Source of the DNA: Oscillospiraceae bacterium
Lineage (GTDB): Bacteria > Bacillota > Clostridia > Oscillospirales > SIG627
Direction of reading: 5' to 3'
Assembly (NCBI GenBank): GCA_034925865.1
Contig: JAYFRN010000046.1
Coordinates: 1-56,734 of the forward strand
DNA: 56,734 nt
The position numbers were made by a program, and so were the translations under genes. Numbering within the stretch: the first letter of the stretch is position 1; every line of letters starts with the position of its first letter. Under the pieces are notes generated by a model. It was given only the letters and a program-made list of their open reading frames with translations. It was not told the DNA's origin and made no database searches. Shown piece by piece: positions 25,797 through 34,412 of the stretch.

Positions 25797-25825
25797 TTGA
25801 CATTGAATACCGACGGTGTTATAAT
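25797..25825 (+). promoter_or_regulatory. Perfect sigma-A promoter before the unknown membrane protein
   Basis: TTGACA at 25797-25802, 17 nt, TATAAT at 25820-25825. This is a full consensus match, about 80 nt upstream of the ATG at 25907. It suggests strong vegetative expression. Confidence 0.85.
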
Positions 25826-25906
25826 TAACTTTGGCAATTGTTTGCAATAGCTACTGAATTTTATAAACATATATTATTTAAATAAAAACCGGAGCATTCA
25901 GATAAA

Positions 25907-26653
25907 ATGGAGAAAACAGTAAACTTTCACGCCAATGGCGAAAAATCACGTTTTAAAGTGAACAATTATCTTTGGGGATATTTAATATTCTGCATATCGG
26001 TTTGCGCCGCCTGGGCTATCGCATCATACATTTTATTTTCAAAAGGAAAAATAGGTTATGCGATGATTCTCCTCGCATTATTCGTAATAGGTCTTATTTA
26101 TACGATTCTTTTGGCAAGGAGAACAATTGATTTTCAAAGGTTGATTGTATTAAAGAGTTCAAGGCTCGCAGCGTTCAGATTATCCGGTAAAAATGCTTCT
26201 TTTTCTGGAAAAATCGCGATTAAGAAGCAAGGGAACGACGATATCAGAACCATTTCCTTGTTTTGCGTCTTCTGTATTATTATAGGATCGGGATTTTGGA
26301 TCTTAGGCAGCAGCCCAATTACATTCTGGATAATGTTTACTTATGCAGTAATTGCAATGGCGTCATGTATAATAATTCGGACTATTCGCACCGGACGTAA
26401 AAAGGAAAACAGCGGCGTCTTCCTTTTCGGAGATTACGGTATTTATGCAAACGGTACATATTATTCACTTACAGACATAGGAATTGGCAAAGTAAATGGA
26501 TTTTTCTCCGAAAAAAACAACCTTATTGTAATTTCATATATTAATAAATTTCTCAGTGAGAAAAAACCTGTATATGTAACTGCCTTGATTCCGGAAGGCT
26601 TTGAGGAAGACGCCAAAAAAATCTGTGATTTCTACGCATCTTACGAGAGCTGA
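25907..26653 (+). CDS. Unknown four-helix membrane protein
   Basis: 248 residues that I do not recognise. Four membrane segments are visible: about 22-44 and 50-70 (a pair), and about 125-145 and 150-170 (a second pair). A basic loop lies between the pairs. The C-terminal 70 residues are soluble and beta-rich (GDYGIYANGTYYSLTDIG, then YVTALIPEGFEEDAKKIC). The layout resembles YcxB-type membrane proteins, but the similarity is too weak for a call. A perfect sigma-A promoter precedes it. Its stop is 1 nt before the stop of the convergent MnmM gene. Confidence 0.7.
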   Translation: MEKTVNFHANGEKSRFKVNNYLWGYLIFCISVCAAWAIASYILFSKGKIGYAMILLALFVIGLIYTILLARRTIDFQRLIVLKSSRLAAFRLSGKNASFSGKIAIKKQGNDDIRTISLFCVFCIIIGSGFWILGSSPITFWIMFTYAVIAMASCIIIRTIRTGRKKENSGVFLFGDYGIYANGTYYSLTDIGIGKVNGFFSEKNNLIVISYINKFLSEKKPVYVTALIPEGFEEDAKKICDFYASYES

Positions 26654-26654
26654 T

Positions 26655-27206
26655 TTATTTTTTTTCTATCGAAATGAAAAACGGTGAAGACGGTGAATTG
26701 ATTATTTTAAAGCATCCGACGCAGTATATCTTTCTGTCCAATGTCTGCAGATGCGAAATGAGCATTTCGCCTTCCGCGGTTCCTTCCGCATGACCGGGAT
26801 ATACCGCAATAAGCAATATGGCGTCATTTCCCAACAAATTGATTCCGGCATTAACGGCAGCCAGTGTTGACGCACGCATGGTTGTGATGCTCTTGTCTCC
26901 TCCTGGTAGATATCCCAGGTTAAATATTCCCACGCAAATCGGTTCTTTTACATATTGCTCAATATTTGCGTGTGAATCACAAATAAGTGTATAATTATTA
27001 TATAATGCTTCCTTTTGAAGAAGAGCGCGGGTTGAATCAACTGCGATCTTTTGTATATCAAACGCGTATACCTTTCCTTCAATGCCTATTGAGTCGGAAA
27101 GATATAATGTATCATGTCCGTTTCCCATCGTAAAATCTACAGCTACGCCTCCTTTTTTAAGATGAGGAGCAACAAAGCTTTTTTCAAGAGATATCAAATC
27201 AATCAT
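26655..27206 (-). CDS. mnmM: tRNA (mnm5s2U34) methyltransferase, MnmM/YtqB family
   Basis: 183 residues, class I SAM-dependent methyltransferase of the former rRNA_methylase family now known as MnmM. The SAM loop is AVDFTMGNGHDTLYLS, followed by VYAFDIQ, and the catalytic region is FNLGYLPGGDKSITT. It completes mnm5s2U34 at the wobble position of some tRNAs. The length and motif order are typical. Repeat copy C lies in its upstream region, shared with the divergent pgi gene. Confidence 0.9.
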   Translation of the reverse strand: MIDLISLEKSFVAPHLKKGGVAVDFTMGNGHDTLYLSDSIGIEGKVYAFDIQKIAVDSTRALLQKEALYNNYTLICDSHANIEQYVKEPICVGIFNLGYLPGGDKSITTMRASTLAAVNAGINLLGNDAILLIAVYPGHAEGTAEGEMLISHLQTLDRKIYCVGCFKIINSPSSPFFISIEKK

Positions 27207-27272
27207 TTTATCACCTTTCTTTGACTTACATTATACACTCATAATTATAATCTTTCAATAAAATTGTATATT

Positions 27273-27378
27273 ATTAACTCGGCATTTAAATAATTACCGC
27301 TTAAAGAGAGAAAAGACTCTGGTATATGGGCTTTTCTCTCTTATAAAACACGACTTATTTAAAATGCTGTATAATAAC
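27273..27378 (+). repeat. Interspersed palindromic repeat, copy C (full form)
   Basis: A 106-bp full copy. The left arm has CGGCATTTAAATAATTACCG, the internal hairpin pairs AAAGAGAGAAAAG with CTTTTCTCTCTT around CTCTGGTATATGG, and the right arm is TTATTTAAAATGCTG. It fills much of the 304-nt gap between the divergent mnmM and pgi genes. The rest of the gap is AT-rich and has no other clear feature. Confidence 0.88.
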
Positions 27379-27510
27379 TGTGCACAGCATTCAATATAGT
27401 AAAAATAAACGCATAATATATCATATTTTGTATAATATATTCTTGAATTAAAGATAAAAACGATGTACAATGTAATTTATAATCTATTTAAGGAAAGAGA
27501 ATAATTAAAA

Positions 27511-28827
27511 ATGTCATTGAAGTTAAACGCAGAATATTTAAGACAGTTTATAACCGAATCAGAATATGAAAATTTTGAGAGTCCCACAATAACAGCAGCA
27601 AAACGTCTCCAAGAAGACACTGAGAAGTGTTCGCAGCCAGTCGGCTGGGTTGATCTTCCAAAAACTTTCGATCGTGAGGAATTTGCACGTATAAAATCAG
27701 CTGCGGAAAAAATTAAAAAAATATGCGAAGTTTTCGTTGTAATTGGTATAGGCGGATCATATCTCGGGGCAAGAGCGGCAATTGAATTTATAAAAGGCGA
27801 AAACCATAATGTTTTCAGCGGCGAGTCACCTGAAATTTATTTCACAGGTAATTCTATTGATTCCGACAGCATATATGAGTTGCTCGAAATATGCAAAAAT
27901 AAAGAAATAGCCATAAATGTTATATCAAAATCAGGAACAACTACAGAGCCTGCAATTGCGTTTCGCATATTCAGAGAACTTCTTGAAAATAAATACGGTA
28001 AGGACGGCGCCAAAGAACGTATTTATATAACAACAGATAAAAAGGTTGTTCCCGGCACCTTGAAAGAATTCGCCGAGAACGCGGGATATGAAACCTTTAT
28101 TGTACCGGACGATATCGGAGGAAGATACAGCGTGTTGAGCGCAGTCGGTCTGTTGCCGATTGCCGTCGCCGGCTGTGATATTGATCAAATAATGAGAGGC
28201 GCTCTTGATGCATGCAAAGACTTTGATAACTTTGATTACGCATCGAATGATTGCCTCAAATATGCGGCAATAAGAAATATATTGTATTCAAAAGGAAAGA
28301 GCATAGAAATTTATTGTGCATATTCAATGAGCTTCAGATATATTGCGGAATGGCTCAAACAGCTTTTCGCCGAAAGCGAAGGAAAAGACAATAAAGGTAT
28401 TTTCCCAGCAAGCTTGATATACACAACAGATCTTCATTCGCTCGGACAATATGTACAGGATGGCAAAAGAATACTATTTGAGACTGTAATTCTCACAAAT
28501 AAGCCTCGTCATGATATTTCAATACCAAAAGCCGAAAACGATATTGACGGACTTGATTACATTTCCGGGCGTTCTCTCAGCTATGTAAACAGTAAAGCGT
28601 TTTTAGGAACCGTACAGGCGCATTGCAGCGGAGGCGTCCCCAATATAATAATGGAGCTTGATTGCGCCGATGAAATGAATTTCGGATATATGACATACTT
28701 TTTCGAAAAAGCATGCGCAATATCAGGTTATATACTCGGTATTAATCCATTCAATCAGCCTGGTGTTGAAGAATATAAACGTAATATGTTTATTCATCTC
28801 GGAAAACCGGGTTACGAGCATAAATAA
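27511..28827 (+). CDS. pgi: Glucose-6-phosphate isomerase
   Basis: 438 residues. Central glycolytic enzyme converting glucose 6-phosphate to fructose 6-phosphate in the cytosol. Signatures include VIGIGGSYLGARAAIEF, NVISKSGTTTEPAIAFR (the sugar-phosphate-binding SGTT loop), DDIGGRYSVLSAVGLLP (family signature 1) and EYKRNMF near the C-terminus. The size is normal for the short Firmicutes form. An AAGGAA site precedes the ATG. Monocistronic, ended by a hairpin shared with the convergent DUF4097 gene. Confidence 0.97.
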   Translation: MSLKLNAEYLRQFITESEYENFESPTITAAKRLQEDTEKCSQPVGWVDLPKTFDREEFARIKSAAEKIKKICEVFVVIGIGGSYLGARAAIEFIKGENHNVFSGESPEIYFTGNSIDSDSIYELLEICKNKEIAINVISKSGTTTEPAIAFRIFRELLENKYGKDGAKERIYITTDKKVVPGTLKEFAENAGYETFIVPDDIGGRYSVLSAVGLLPIAVAGCDIDQIMRGALDACKDFDNFDYASNDCLKYAAIRNILYSKGKSIEIYCAYSMSFRYIAEWLKQLFAESEGKDNKGIFPASLIYTTDLHSLGQYVQDGKRILFETVILTNKPRHDISIPKAENDIDGLDYISGRSLSYVNSKAFLGTVQAHCSGGVPNIIMELDCADEMNFGYMTYFFEKACAISGYILGINPFNQPGVEEYKRNMFIHLGKPGYEHK

Positions 28828-28850
28828 TGTTTAAATAACAGTAAAATAAT

Positions 28851-28912
28851 TAATCCGGGCATTGATGGTTGAAACTTTAATGAAGTTACTCCGTTTTATG
28901 CCCGGATTATTT
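28851..28912. terminator. Bidirectional hairpin between pgi and the DUF4097 gene
   Basis: A 12-bp perfect stem (TAATCCGGGCAT at 28851-28862, ATGCCCGGATTA at 28898-28909) with a 35-nt inner part that has a smaller AACTT/AAGTT helix. AT tails on both sides fit termination for both convergent genes. Confidence 0.75.
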
Positions 28913-28944
28913 ACGTGTAGTTATAATTATTTTAGTATATATTC

Positions 28945-29877
28945 TTATTTTGCAAATAATATCTCAATATTACCTGTAGAAGTTTCAGCCGATAGTGTAT
29001 ATTGGCCGTTGAAATTTATACCGGTAAGATTATTTTTACCAGTCGATGTTTTGCTTGTAATTTGATATTCTGTTATGTGACGGTTTATATTTCCTTTAAT
29101 TTTACCGGTTGATGTTTTAAAGTCAATATCTTTTCCGTCAAGATCAGTGAATACAACATTACCAGTTGAACATTTTACTTTAACAGAATCAGAGGAAACA
29201 GAATTCAACGAAACATTACCCGTCGATGAAATTGCAGTAAATGAATCTACGATAATATTTTTTGTGTCAATATTTCCGATTGAGCACTCTGCATTGAACT
29301 TTGACGAGACGATTTTCTGAGCCATGATACTTCCGGTTGCGGAATTCATATTTATTTCAACTGCGTGCAAATTTTCAATGTTGATCTCTCCTGTGGAATT
29401 CTTTATCATAATATTGCCGTCAGAAGAAATATTGCTAACTGTTATAGTACCGGTTGCAGCTTTTAGTGTTATATCTCCATTCATTTTATCAGGAATAAGC
29501 ACATTTATACAATTATTTTTATAATAAAAATTGAATCGAATATAATCATACCATTTACGGTATACTCTGTTAAGGTGTAATGAGACAATGTCCTCTGTAT
29601 ACTCGAATGAATGGGTTTGATTATCGGAGTCATAGTATTTCAAATGAACAAGGTTATCTTCAGAAATACCTATTCGTATATCTTCTATATCGGTTATGAT
29701 TTGGAGAGAACATCCTTCGGAGACATCAAAATCCTTGATAATTTCTGTGTATTCTTTATCTGTGTTCAGAAATTTAAAATTAAAATTAGTTGAAATAAAA
29801 GCTCCAATTACGCAGATAACTCCTAATGTCATTAAAATAGAAAAAACAGTAATTATTACTTTGTTGTTATATTTCAT
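28945..29877 (-). CDS. DUF4097 family beta-strand repeat protein
   Basis: 310 residues. One N-terminal membrane helix (about 8-28, VIITVFSILMTLGVICVIGA) is followed by a beta-helix-like region with many short repeats of the type STGNI or ATGSI, such as TSTGKIKGNI and SSTGNVSLNS. This is the DUF4097 (putative adhesin) pattern. It probably sits outside the membrane, anchored by the helix. The ATG at 29877 overlaps the stop of the DUF1700 gene and has an AGAGAG site. It is the third gene of a PadR-DUF1700-DUF4097 operon, a common envelope-linked unit in Firmicutes. Confidence 0.85.
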   Translation of the reverse strand: MKYNNKVIITVFSILMTLGVICVIGAFISTNFNFKFLNTDKEYTEIIKDFDVSEGCSLQIITDIEDIRIGISEDNLVHLKYYDSDNQTHSFEYTEDIVSLHLNRVYRKWYDYIRFNFYYKNNCINVLIPDKMNGDITLKAATGTITVSNISSDGNIMIKNSTGEINIENLHAVEINMNSATGSIMAQKIVSSKFNAECSIGNIDTKNIIVDSFTAISSTGNVSLNSVSSDSVKVKCSTGNVVFTDLDGKDIDFKTSTGKIKGNINRHITEYQITSKTSTGKNNLTGINFNGQYTLSAETSTGNIEILFAK

Positions 29878-30464
29878 ATTAGCTCTCTGCCTTTTATATT
29901 GATTTTTTGCCATATACTTTTACATAATTCAAAAGAATATATGACCATGTGTTTTATAAGCTTTATTATTGGAACGAATATCAGGACAGATATGGCAGCA
30001 CATATTAAACCGCTTCCGAGAATTAAAAGAGCAAAAGCGCTGTTTGAAGCCATATTTACAATAAAGAAAACTACTGATCCTATGCAGACAGCAATGAATG
30101 ACAGTTCAATTGCGCATATTGAAATTATGACTGCCCATACGACTACATATAAAGCAATTATTAATGAAAAAAGCGCAAGAACGAACGCAAGCCAAAGCGG
30201 TGATCCGAGTATCAACAAAATTATAGTCAGCGGGTTGTGTTTGGGTTTTATCATTCCGCGTTCCAAGGCGTCTGACATAATTGATTCTTTTATATTAGAA
30301 ATAGATGCGAATTCTCCGATAGCCTCTGCTTCATTCATACCAGATTCGATTTTATCGTCAATTAACTCGCTATAATATGCTAAGTACCGATCACGTTCCG
30401 TTTTTTTTAATCTAAATAAAGCTCGTTTAAGTGCTTTAATAAATTCATCTTTTCGCATCTTCAT
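29874..30464 (-). CDS. DUF1700 (HAAS domain) membrane protein
   Basis: 196 residues. The first 60 residues form the conserved helical HAAS signalling part (RKDEFIKALKRALFRLKKTE, then RYLAYYSELIDDKIESGMNE). Two or three long hydrophobic segments follow between 75 and 175. HAAS proteins are usually encoded next to a PadR repressor and are thought to link it to the membrane. The gene overlaps the PadR gene upstream by 20 nt and the DUF4097 gene downstream by 4 nt, which shows tight coupling. Confidence 0.87.
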   Translation of the reverse strand: MKMRKDEFIKALKRALFRLKKTERDRYLAYYSELIDDKIESGMNEAEAIGEFASISNIKESIMSDALERGMIKPKHNPLTIILLILGSPLWLAFVLALFSLIIALYVVVWAVIISICAIELSFIAVCIGSVVFFIVNMASNSAFALLILGSGLICAAISVLIFVPIIKLIKHMVIYSFELCKSIWQKINIKGRELI

Positions 30465-30768
30465 ATTCTCCTTTAATAAATTTATAGGTTTTCATAATAC
30501 TGTCCCAGTTGCATAGAAATTCCTTGATTTTTTCCATTCCTTCATATGAAATCGAATAATACTTTCTTAATCTGCCATTATGCTCGGCGGAACGCACGGT
30601 CAGACATCCTGAGGTTTCAAGCCTTTTTAATATAGGATAAAGAGTTGACTCCGAAATTTCGATATGAGGTTCAATATCTTTGATCAATTGATAGCCGTAT
30701 GTTTCGCCTTTAAGCATTGCAGCTAACACGCATATCTCCACGACTCCGCGTTTGAGTTGAATATCCAT
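30445..30768 (-). CDS. PadR-family transcriptional regulator
   Basis: 107 residues. Winged-helix regulator with the PadR core: VEICVLAAMLKGETYGYQLI, then STLYPILKRLETSGCLTV and the wing RLRKYYSIS. Small PadR proteins of this type lack a large effector domain and usually repress their own operon. It is the first gene of the PadR-DUF1700-DUF4097 unit. A near-perfect promoter with a dyad over its -10 box lies directly upstream. Confidence 0.93.
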   Translation of the reverse strand: MDIQLKRGVVEICVLAAMLKGETYGYQLIKDIEPHIEISESTLYPILKRLETSGCLTVRSAEHNGRLRKYYSISYEGMEKIKEFLCNWDSIMKTYKFIKGEYEDAKR

Positions 30769-30793
30769 TTAACCAATCACCTCCGACGCATAA

Positions 30794-30823
30794 TACTATA
30801 TCACGCATAGTAATGTGTGTCAA
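30794..30823 (-). promoter_or_regulatory. Promoter and probable operator of the PadR operon
   Basis: Minus strand: TTGACA (30818-30823), 17 nt, TATAGT (30795-30800). The dyad TACTAT-N7-ATAGTA (30794-30812) covers the -10 box and part of the spacer. A regulator bound there would block RNA polymerase, so PadR autoregulation is likely. The rest of the 311-nt gap (30769-31079) is AT-rich and also holds the promoter at 31006. Confidence 0.75.
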
Positions 30824-31005
30824 GTGGTATCAAAACTTTTATTAATATTTTATAAAATTTATTATATGATTTATAGCAGTTATTGCTTTTCAAATTAATA
30901 GACGGAAGCGAAAAACATAATATCTTCACAAATATAAAGCAAAATACTCAATATAACATATCAATCCTCTTTTTGCCGTAATTTATAAAAATCATCTAAA
31001 AGCTA

Positions 31006-31034
31006 TTGAAATATTCGTAAAAACAATGTAGAAT
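31006..31034 (+). promoter_or_regulatory. Sigma-A promoter of the ATPase-prmA unit
   Basis: TTGAAA (31006-31011), 17 nt, TAGAAT (31029-31034), about 45 nt upstream of the ATG at 31080, which has an AAAGG site. Confidence 0.65.
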
Positions 31035-31079
31035 ATTATCAAGGCGGGTGTAAGCTCGCGAAGAAAGGTAATAAACGAC

Positions 31080-31490
31080 ATGATCAAATTAATTGTCGGA
31101 CTTAAAGGCACCGGAAAAACGAAGCACCTTATTGAGCTTGTGAATCGTTCCGTGGAAACCTCTCCGGGGAATGTAGTATGTATCGAAAAAGGCAACAAGC
31201 TGATATTTGATATTCGTCACCAGGTTCGTCTTATTGATACCGAAGTTTATTCTGTCGACAGCGCCGATTCGCTCTATGGACTTGTCTGCGGAGTGCTTGC
31301 GGCTAATTATGACATAAAGGATGTTTTTATTGATTCCGCTTTAAAGATATGCGATGAAAAGCTTGATGAATTTACAGAGCTTATTGCAAAACTTGATGCA
31401 ATAGCAGGAAATTTTGAGATAAATTTCGTCATAACATCTTCAATTGCGCTTGACAATCTTCCTGAAAAATTGAAGGGTTATTTGATATAA
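31080..31490 (+). CDS. Small P-loop protein of unknown role
   Basis: 136 residues. A Walker A motif (GLKGTGKTKHLIE, about 7-19) opens the protein. A short hydrophobic-acidic strand (DVFIDSAL, near 80) may serve as Walker B, and another strand (INFVITSS) comes near the C-terminus. It is much shorter than most ATPases. The gene is immediately followed by prmA, whose GTG starts right after this stop, so the two are translationally linked. I do not recognise a function. It lies close to conserved clostridial ATP-binding proteins of similar length. Confidence 0.75.
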   Translation: MIKLIVGLKGTGKTKHLIELVNRSVETSPGNVVCIEKGNKLIFDIRHQVRLIDTEVYSVDSADSLYGLVCGVLAANYDIKDVFIDSALKICDEKLDEFTELIAKLDAIAGNFEINFVITSSIALDNLPEKLKGYLI

Positions 31491-32438
31491 GTGAAATATC
31501 TCACAGCTGTTATAACACTTCCGCATGAATTTGTGGAAGAAACTGAAAATCTTCTTGTCGTTAACGGCTTTTCATATTTTGAAACACATGACTTTGCCGA
31601 TCTTGATGCTGTGGCCGGACGTATGTTTTATGATTACATAGACGACAAGCTGATTAAAACAAAAAACGCTTCTGCGGTTATAAAAATCTATCTTTCTCTT
31701 GATGAAGAAGGGCAGAAAGCGTTTGATTTGATAAAAGATATCGTGATACCTTCTTCTTCCGGAGCGTCTAAAACTGTTCTTACCTCTGAAAATATCGATA
31801 CTGCCGACTGGGAAAATAACTGGAAGGAATTTTTTCATCCATTTAATGTGGGAAATTGCTTTACGGTTTCGCCTACATGGGAAAAGCCTGCTGTTCCCGT
31901 GGGGAGAGCTTTGATAGAGATTGATCCCGGCGGAGCCTTCGGAAGCGGAACACATGCCACTACACGACTCTGCCTTGAGTTATGTGAAAAATTCGCACCG
32001 AACGCCAAAAAAATCCTTGATATAGGATGCGGAAGCGGAATTCTCGGAATAGGCGCGGCTTTGGTTTCAGATAATGCTCAGATTGACGCAGTTGATATCG
32101 ATCCTGTTGCCGTAAAGATATGCAAAGAGAATTTCATACAAAATCACATTAAATCCGATCGTTACCGGATTTTCTGCGGAGATGCGACAGAGGACGACGC
32201 TTCCGCAATAAAGCTGAGTGAAAAATATGACTTGATATTCGCGAATATTGTCGCCGGAGTTATAATCGAACTTGGCTCCTTCTTTGCAAATAAATTAAAT
32301 AAAAAGGGGAAACTTATTGCTTCCGGAATCATTACCGAAAGAATGAATGAGGTCGTGGAAGCGATGAAAGCATATGGCTTTGAAAAAGAAGACGGTCTTT
32401 CGCTCGAGGGCTGGGAGTGCATTGTTTTCTCACTTTGA
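31491..32438 (+). CDS. prmA: Ribosomal protein L11 methyltransferase
   Basis: 315 residues. SAM-dependent methyltransferase that trimethylates L11. The N-terminal substrate domain is followed by the PrmA hallmarks IDPGGAFGSGTHATTRLCLE, the SAM loop DIGCGSGILGIGA, AVDIDPVAVKICKENF and the catalytic ANIVAGVI. The length is typical. The GTG start follows directly on the stop of the small ATPase gene. The following DHHW gene starts inside its 3' end. Confidence 0.96.
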   Translation: MKYLTAVITLPHEFVEETENLLVVNGFSYFETHDFADLDAVAGRMFYDYIDDKLIKTKNASAVIKIYLSLDEEGQKAFDLIKDIVIPSSSGASKTVLTSENIDTADWENNWKEFFHPFNVGNCFTVSPTWEKPAVPVGRALIEIDPGGAFGSGTHATTRLCLELCEKFAPNAKKILDIGCGSGILGIGAALVSDNAQIDAVDIDPVAVKICKENFIQNHIKSDRYRIFCGDATEDDASAIKLSEKYDLIFANIVAGVIIELGSFFANKLNKKGKLIASGIITERMNEVVEAMKAYGFEKEDGLSLEGWECIVFSL

Positions 32439-34398
32439 CATATCGCTGTCCGGTTCTAATTATAACTTAAAACCTTTAAATTATAAAATAGCAAAACAAG
32501 CGACAGCGTTTGCGTTGTCGCTTGTAGTTTTGCTTACAGCAGGATTTACTTCATGCGAATTTTCACATAATACCGAAAATGATAAAACAGCTGACATTGA
32601 ATCAGTTTCGCTCACAGATATCAATTTTTCCAAAACCGAGGACGCATCGCCATCGATGAGCGATGATAAGCTATCGGCAAAAGCCGCGGATTTTTTAAAC
32701 CTGAATAATTATTTCTATAATTATAAAACTCCTTGTTTATTTATAACTCCTCCTTCTAAAAAGGGAAGCGAAGCAAGAGCCAATAATAAAGCTGTTGAAA
32801 CTTTGTTAAAAAGAGAACACGCTGACACACTTGACCTTTCTGATATTTTCGATTCATCTGATGTTCAACAGTATTATCACGGAACAAATATTACGACATA
32901 TGAAGCATCAAGGCTTTTACTCGGCAGGATTTCATTAATGCTTTTTGATGAATATGTTTTAATGAGAGGATATACTGATAAAAAGCTTGCTGATTCTATT
33001 GTTGAAAACAGTGTCATGCTTAAAAACGAAATGGGCGAAAATTTTAATTTCATGAACCTTCATTTCAGAAAAGGATATAACTTCAAAGTCGAAAAAAAAA
33101 TCAGTGAATCATCAACAGCTTCCGGTTTATTTGACGAAGTGATAATTTCAACAGATAAGACCAATGAAAACAATTTATCAAATCTATTCTTTTGCGGAGA
33201 CGCCGCATTGATTCATGTATCAAATCCCAACGGGATAGGTAATATAACCGTTATTCACAACGGCAACGACTATTCAACTCTTTCATTAATGGCTCTCTAT
33301 TTCGCAGATATGTACATAATAAATATAAATTTATTAAAGGAGTCGGTGCTTAATACAGTTAAATCATATATAAATGCTTCGAAAACCGACCTTTGCATAT
33401 CAATTATAGATGTTAACAGCGAATATCCCGCATTTTCAGATATAACTTATGTAATGAACGATTACAAAGATAACGGCAATGCTTCAACAATCAGAGATTA
33501 TGACAAGGTATTACAGGTAAGATACGATTATATCGATCCTTCGATATATCTGCCGAATGTTAAAAAGCTATCAGACTTATGTGAGAAAAAAGGTATTAAG
33601 TTTTCATTTGTAATTGCTCCTTTTAAAATACTCGAAGGCAAAACCGTCCTTCCGAAATATTTCAAGGATTACACAAATAAAACTGCCGATGATTTTATAT
33701 CAAAGCTTACGCAAAACAATATAAATTATCTCGATATCAGACAGGCATTTCTTGATCCCAAAGTCGATACATCGAAATTCTTTTTGAAAACCGAACATCA
33801 TTGGTCTCATACAGGAGCATTTTTCGGTTATTCGGTTCTTCTTGATTATTTAAAGGACTCTTTTTCAATTGACATCAATAAAAACGGATATTATTCCGAT
33901 TTATCAAATTATAATATTGAACAATACAAAAATTCAATGTATTCTTATTATGCAGACGGATTAAAAATGAGCTTTACTGGTGCGGATACCATAACGCTTA
34001 TTTATCCCAAGCAGGAAACTGATATAAAACTTACATACAGTTATAATACCGTCAGAGAAGGCAATTTTAGAAAAGCAATTTTCGATCAGTCCTATTTGAA
34101 CAATCTGGATACCGTAATACAAAAGAGATATCAATGCTATCTGGGTAATGATACGGATATGGTAGTTTTAGAAAATGATAATGCGGAAACTGATCAGAGT
34201 ATACTTGTTATTAAGGATTCATTTGCTTTGCCGGTTGGTGCATGGCTGTCACAGAATTTCAAAAAAGTAACTTTGTTTGACACAAGGTTTATGAAAACAA
34301 CCGCGACAAATTTCTTAAAAGACAATGATTTTGACATTGTTATAGTATTATACAATGCTTCATTATTTAAAATTGCTCCTGCTATGTTTAAATTCTGA
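32422..34398 (+). CDS. DHHW-family lipoprotein, first paralog (TEHHW variant)
   Basis: 658 residues from the TTG at 32422 (GGGAG site 4 nt upstream); an in-frame ATG at 32374 would overlap prmA by 65 nt. A signal peptide ends near a lipobox (AGFTSC). The C-terminal half carries the family motif as FFLKTEHHWSHTGAFFGYSV (Glu codon at 33793) and a Ser-containing VIKDSFALPVGAWLS near the end. In AlgJ/AlgX-like SGNH enzymes an Asp-X-His pair and a Ser act in O-acetyl transfer to glycans; here the usual Asp is a Glu, so activity is uncertain. A very similar paralog follows 14 nt later. Confidence 0.82.
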   Translation: MFSHFDISLSGSNYNLKPLNYKIAKQATAFALSLVVLLTAGFTSCEFSHNTENDKTADIESVSLTDINFSKTEDASPSMSDDKLSAKAADFLNLNNYFYNYKTPCLFITPPSKKGSEARANNKAVETLLKREHADTLDLSDIFDSSDVQQYYHGTNITTYEASRLLLGRISLMLFDEYVLMRGYTDKKLADSIVENSVMLKNEMGENFNFMNLHFRKGYNFKVEKKISESSTASGLFDEVIISTDKTNENNLSNLFFCGDAALIHVSNPNGIGNITVIHNGNDYSTLSLMALYFADMYIININLLKESVLNTVKSYINASKTDLCISIIDVNSEYPAFSDITYVMNDYKDNGNASTIRDYDKVLQVRYDYIDPSIYLPNVKKLSDLCEKKGIKFSFVIAPFKILEGKTVLPKYFKDYTNKTADDFISKLTQNNINYLDIRQAFLDPKVDTSKFFLKTEHHWSHTGAFFGYSVLLDYLKDSFSIDINKNGYYSDLSNYNIEQYKNSMYSYYADGLKMSFTGADTITLIYPKQETDIKLTYSYNTVREGNFRKAIFDQSYLNNLDTVIQKRYQCYLGNDTDMVVLENDNAETDQSILVIKDSFALPVGAWLSQNFKKVTLFDTRFMKTTATNFLKDNDFDIVIVLYNASLFKIAPAMFKF

Positions 34399-34412
34399 GA
34401 GGATATTGTAAT

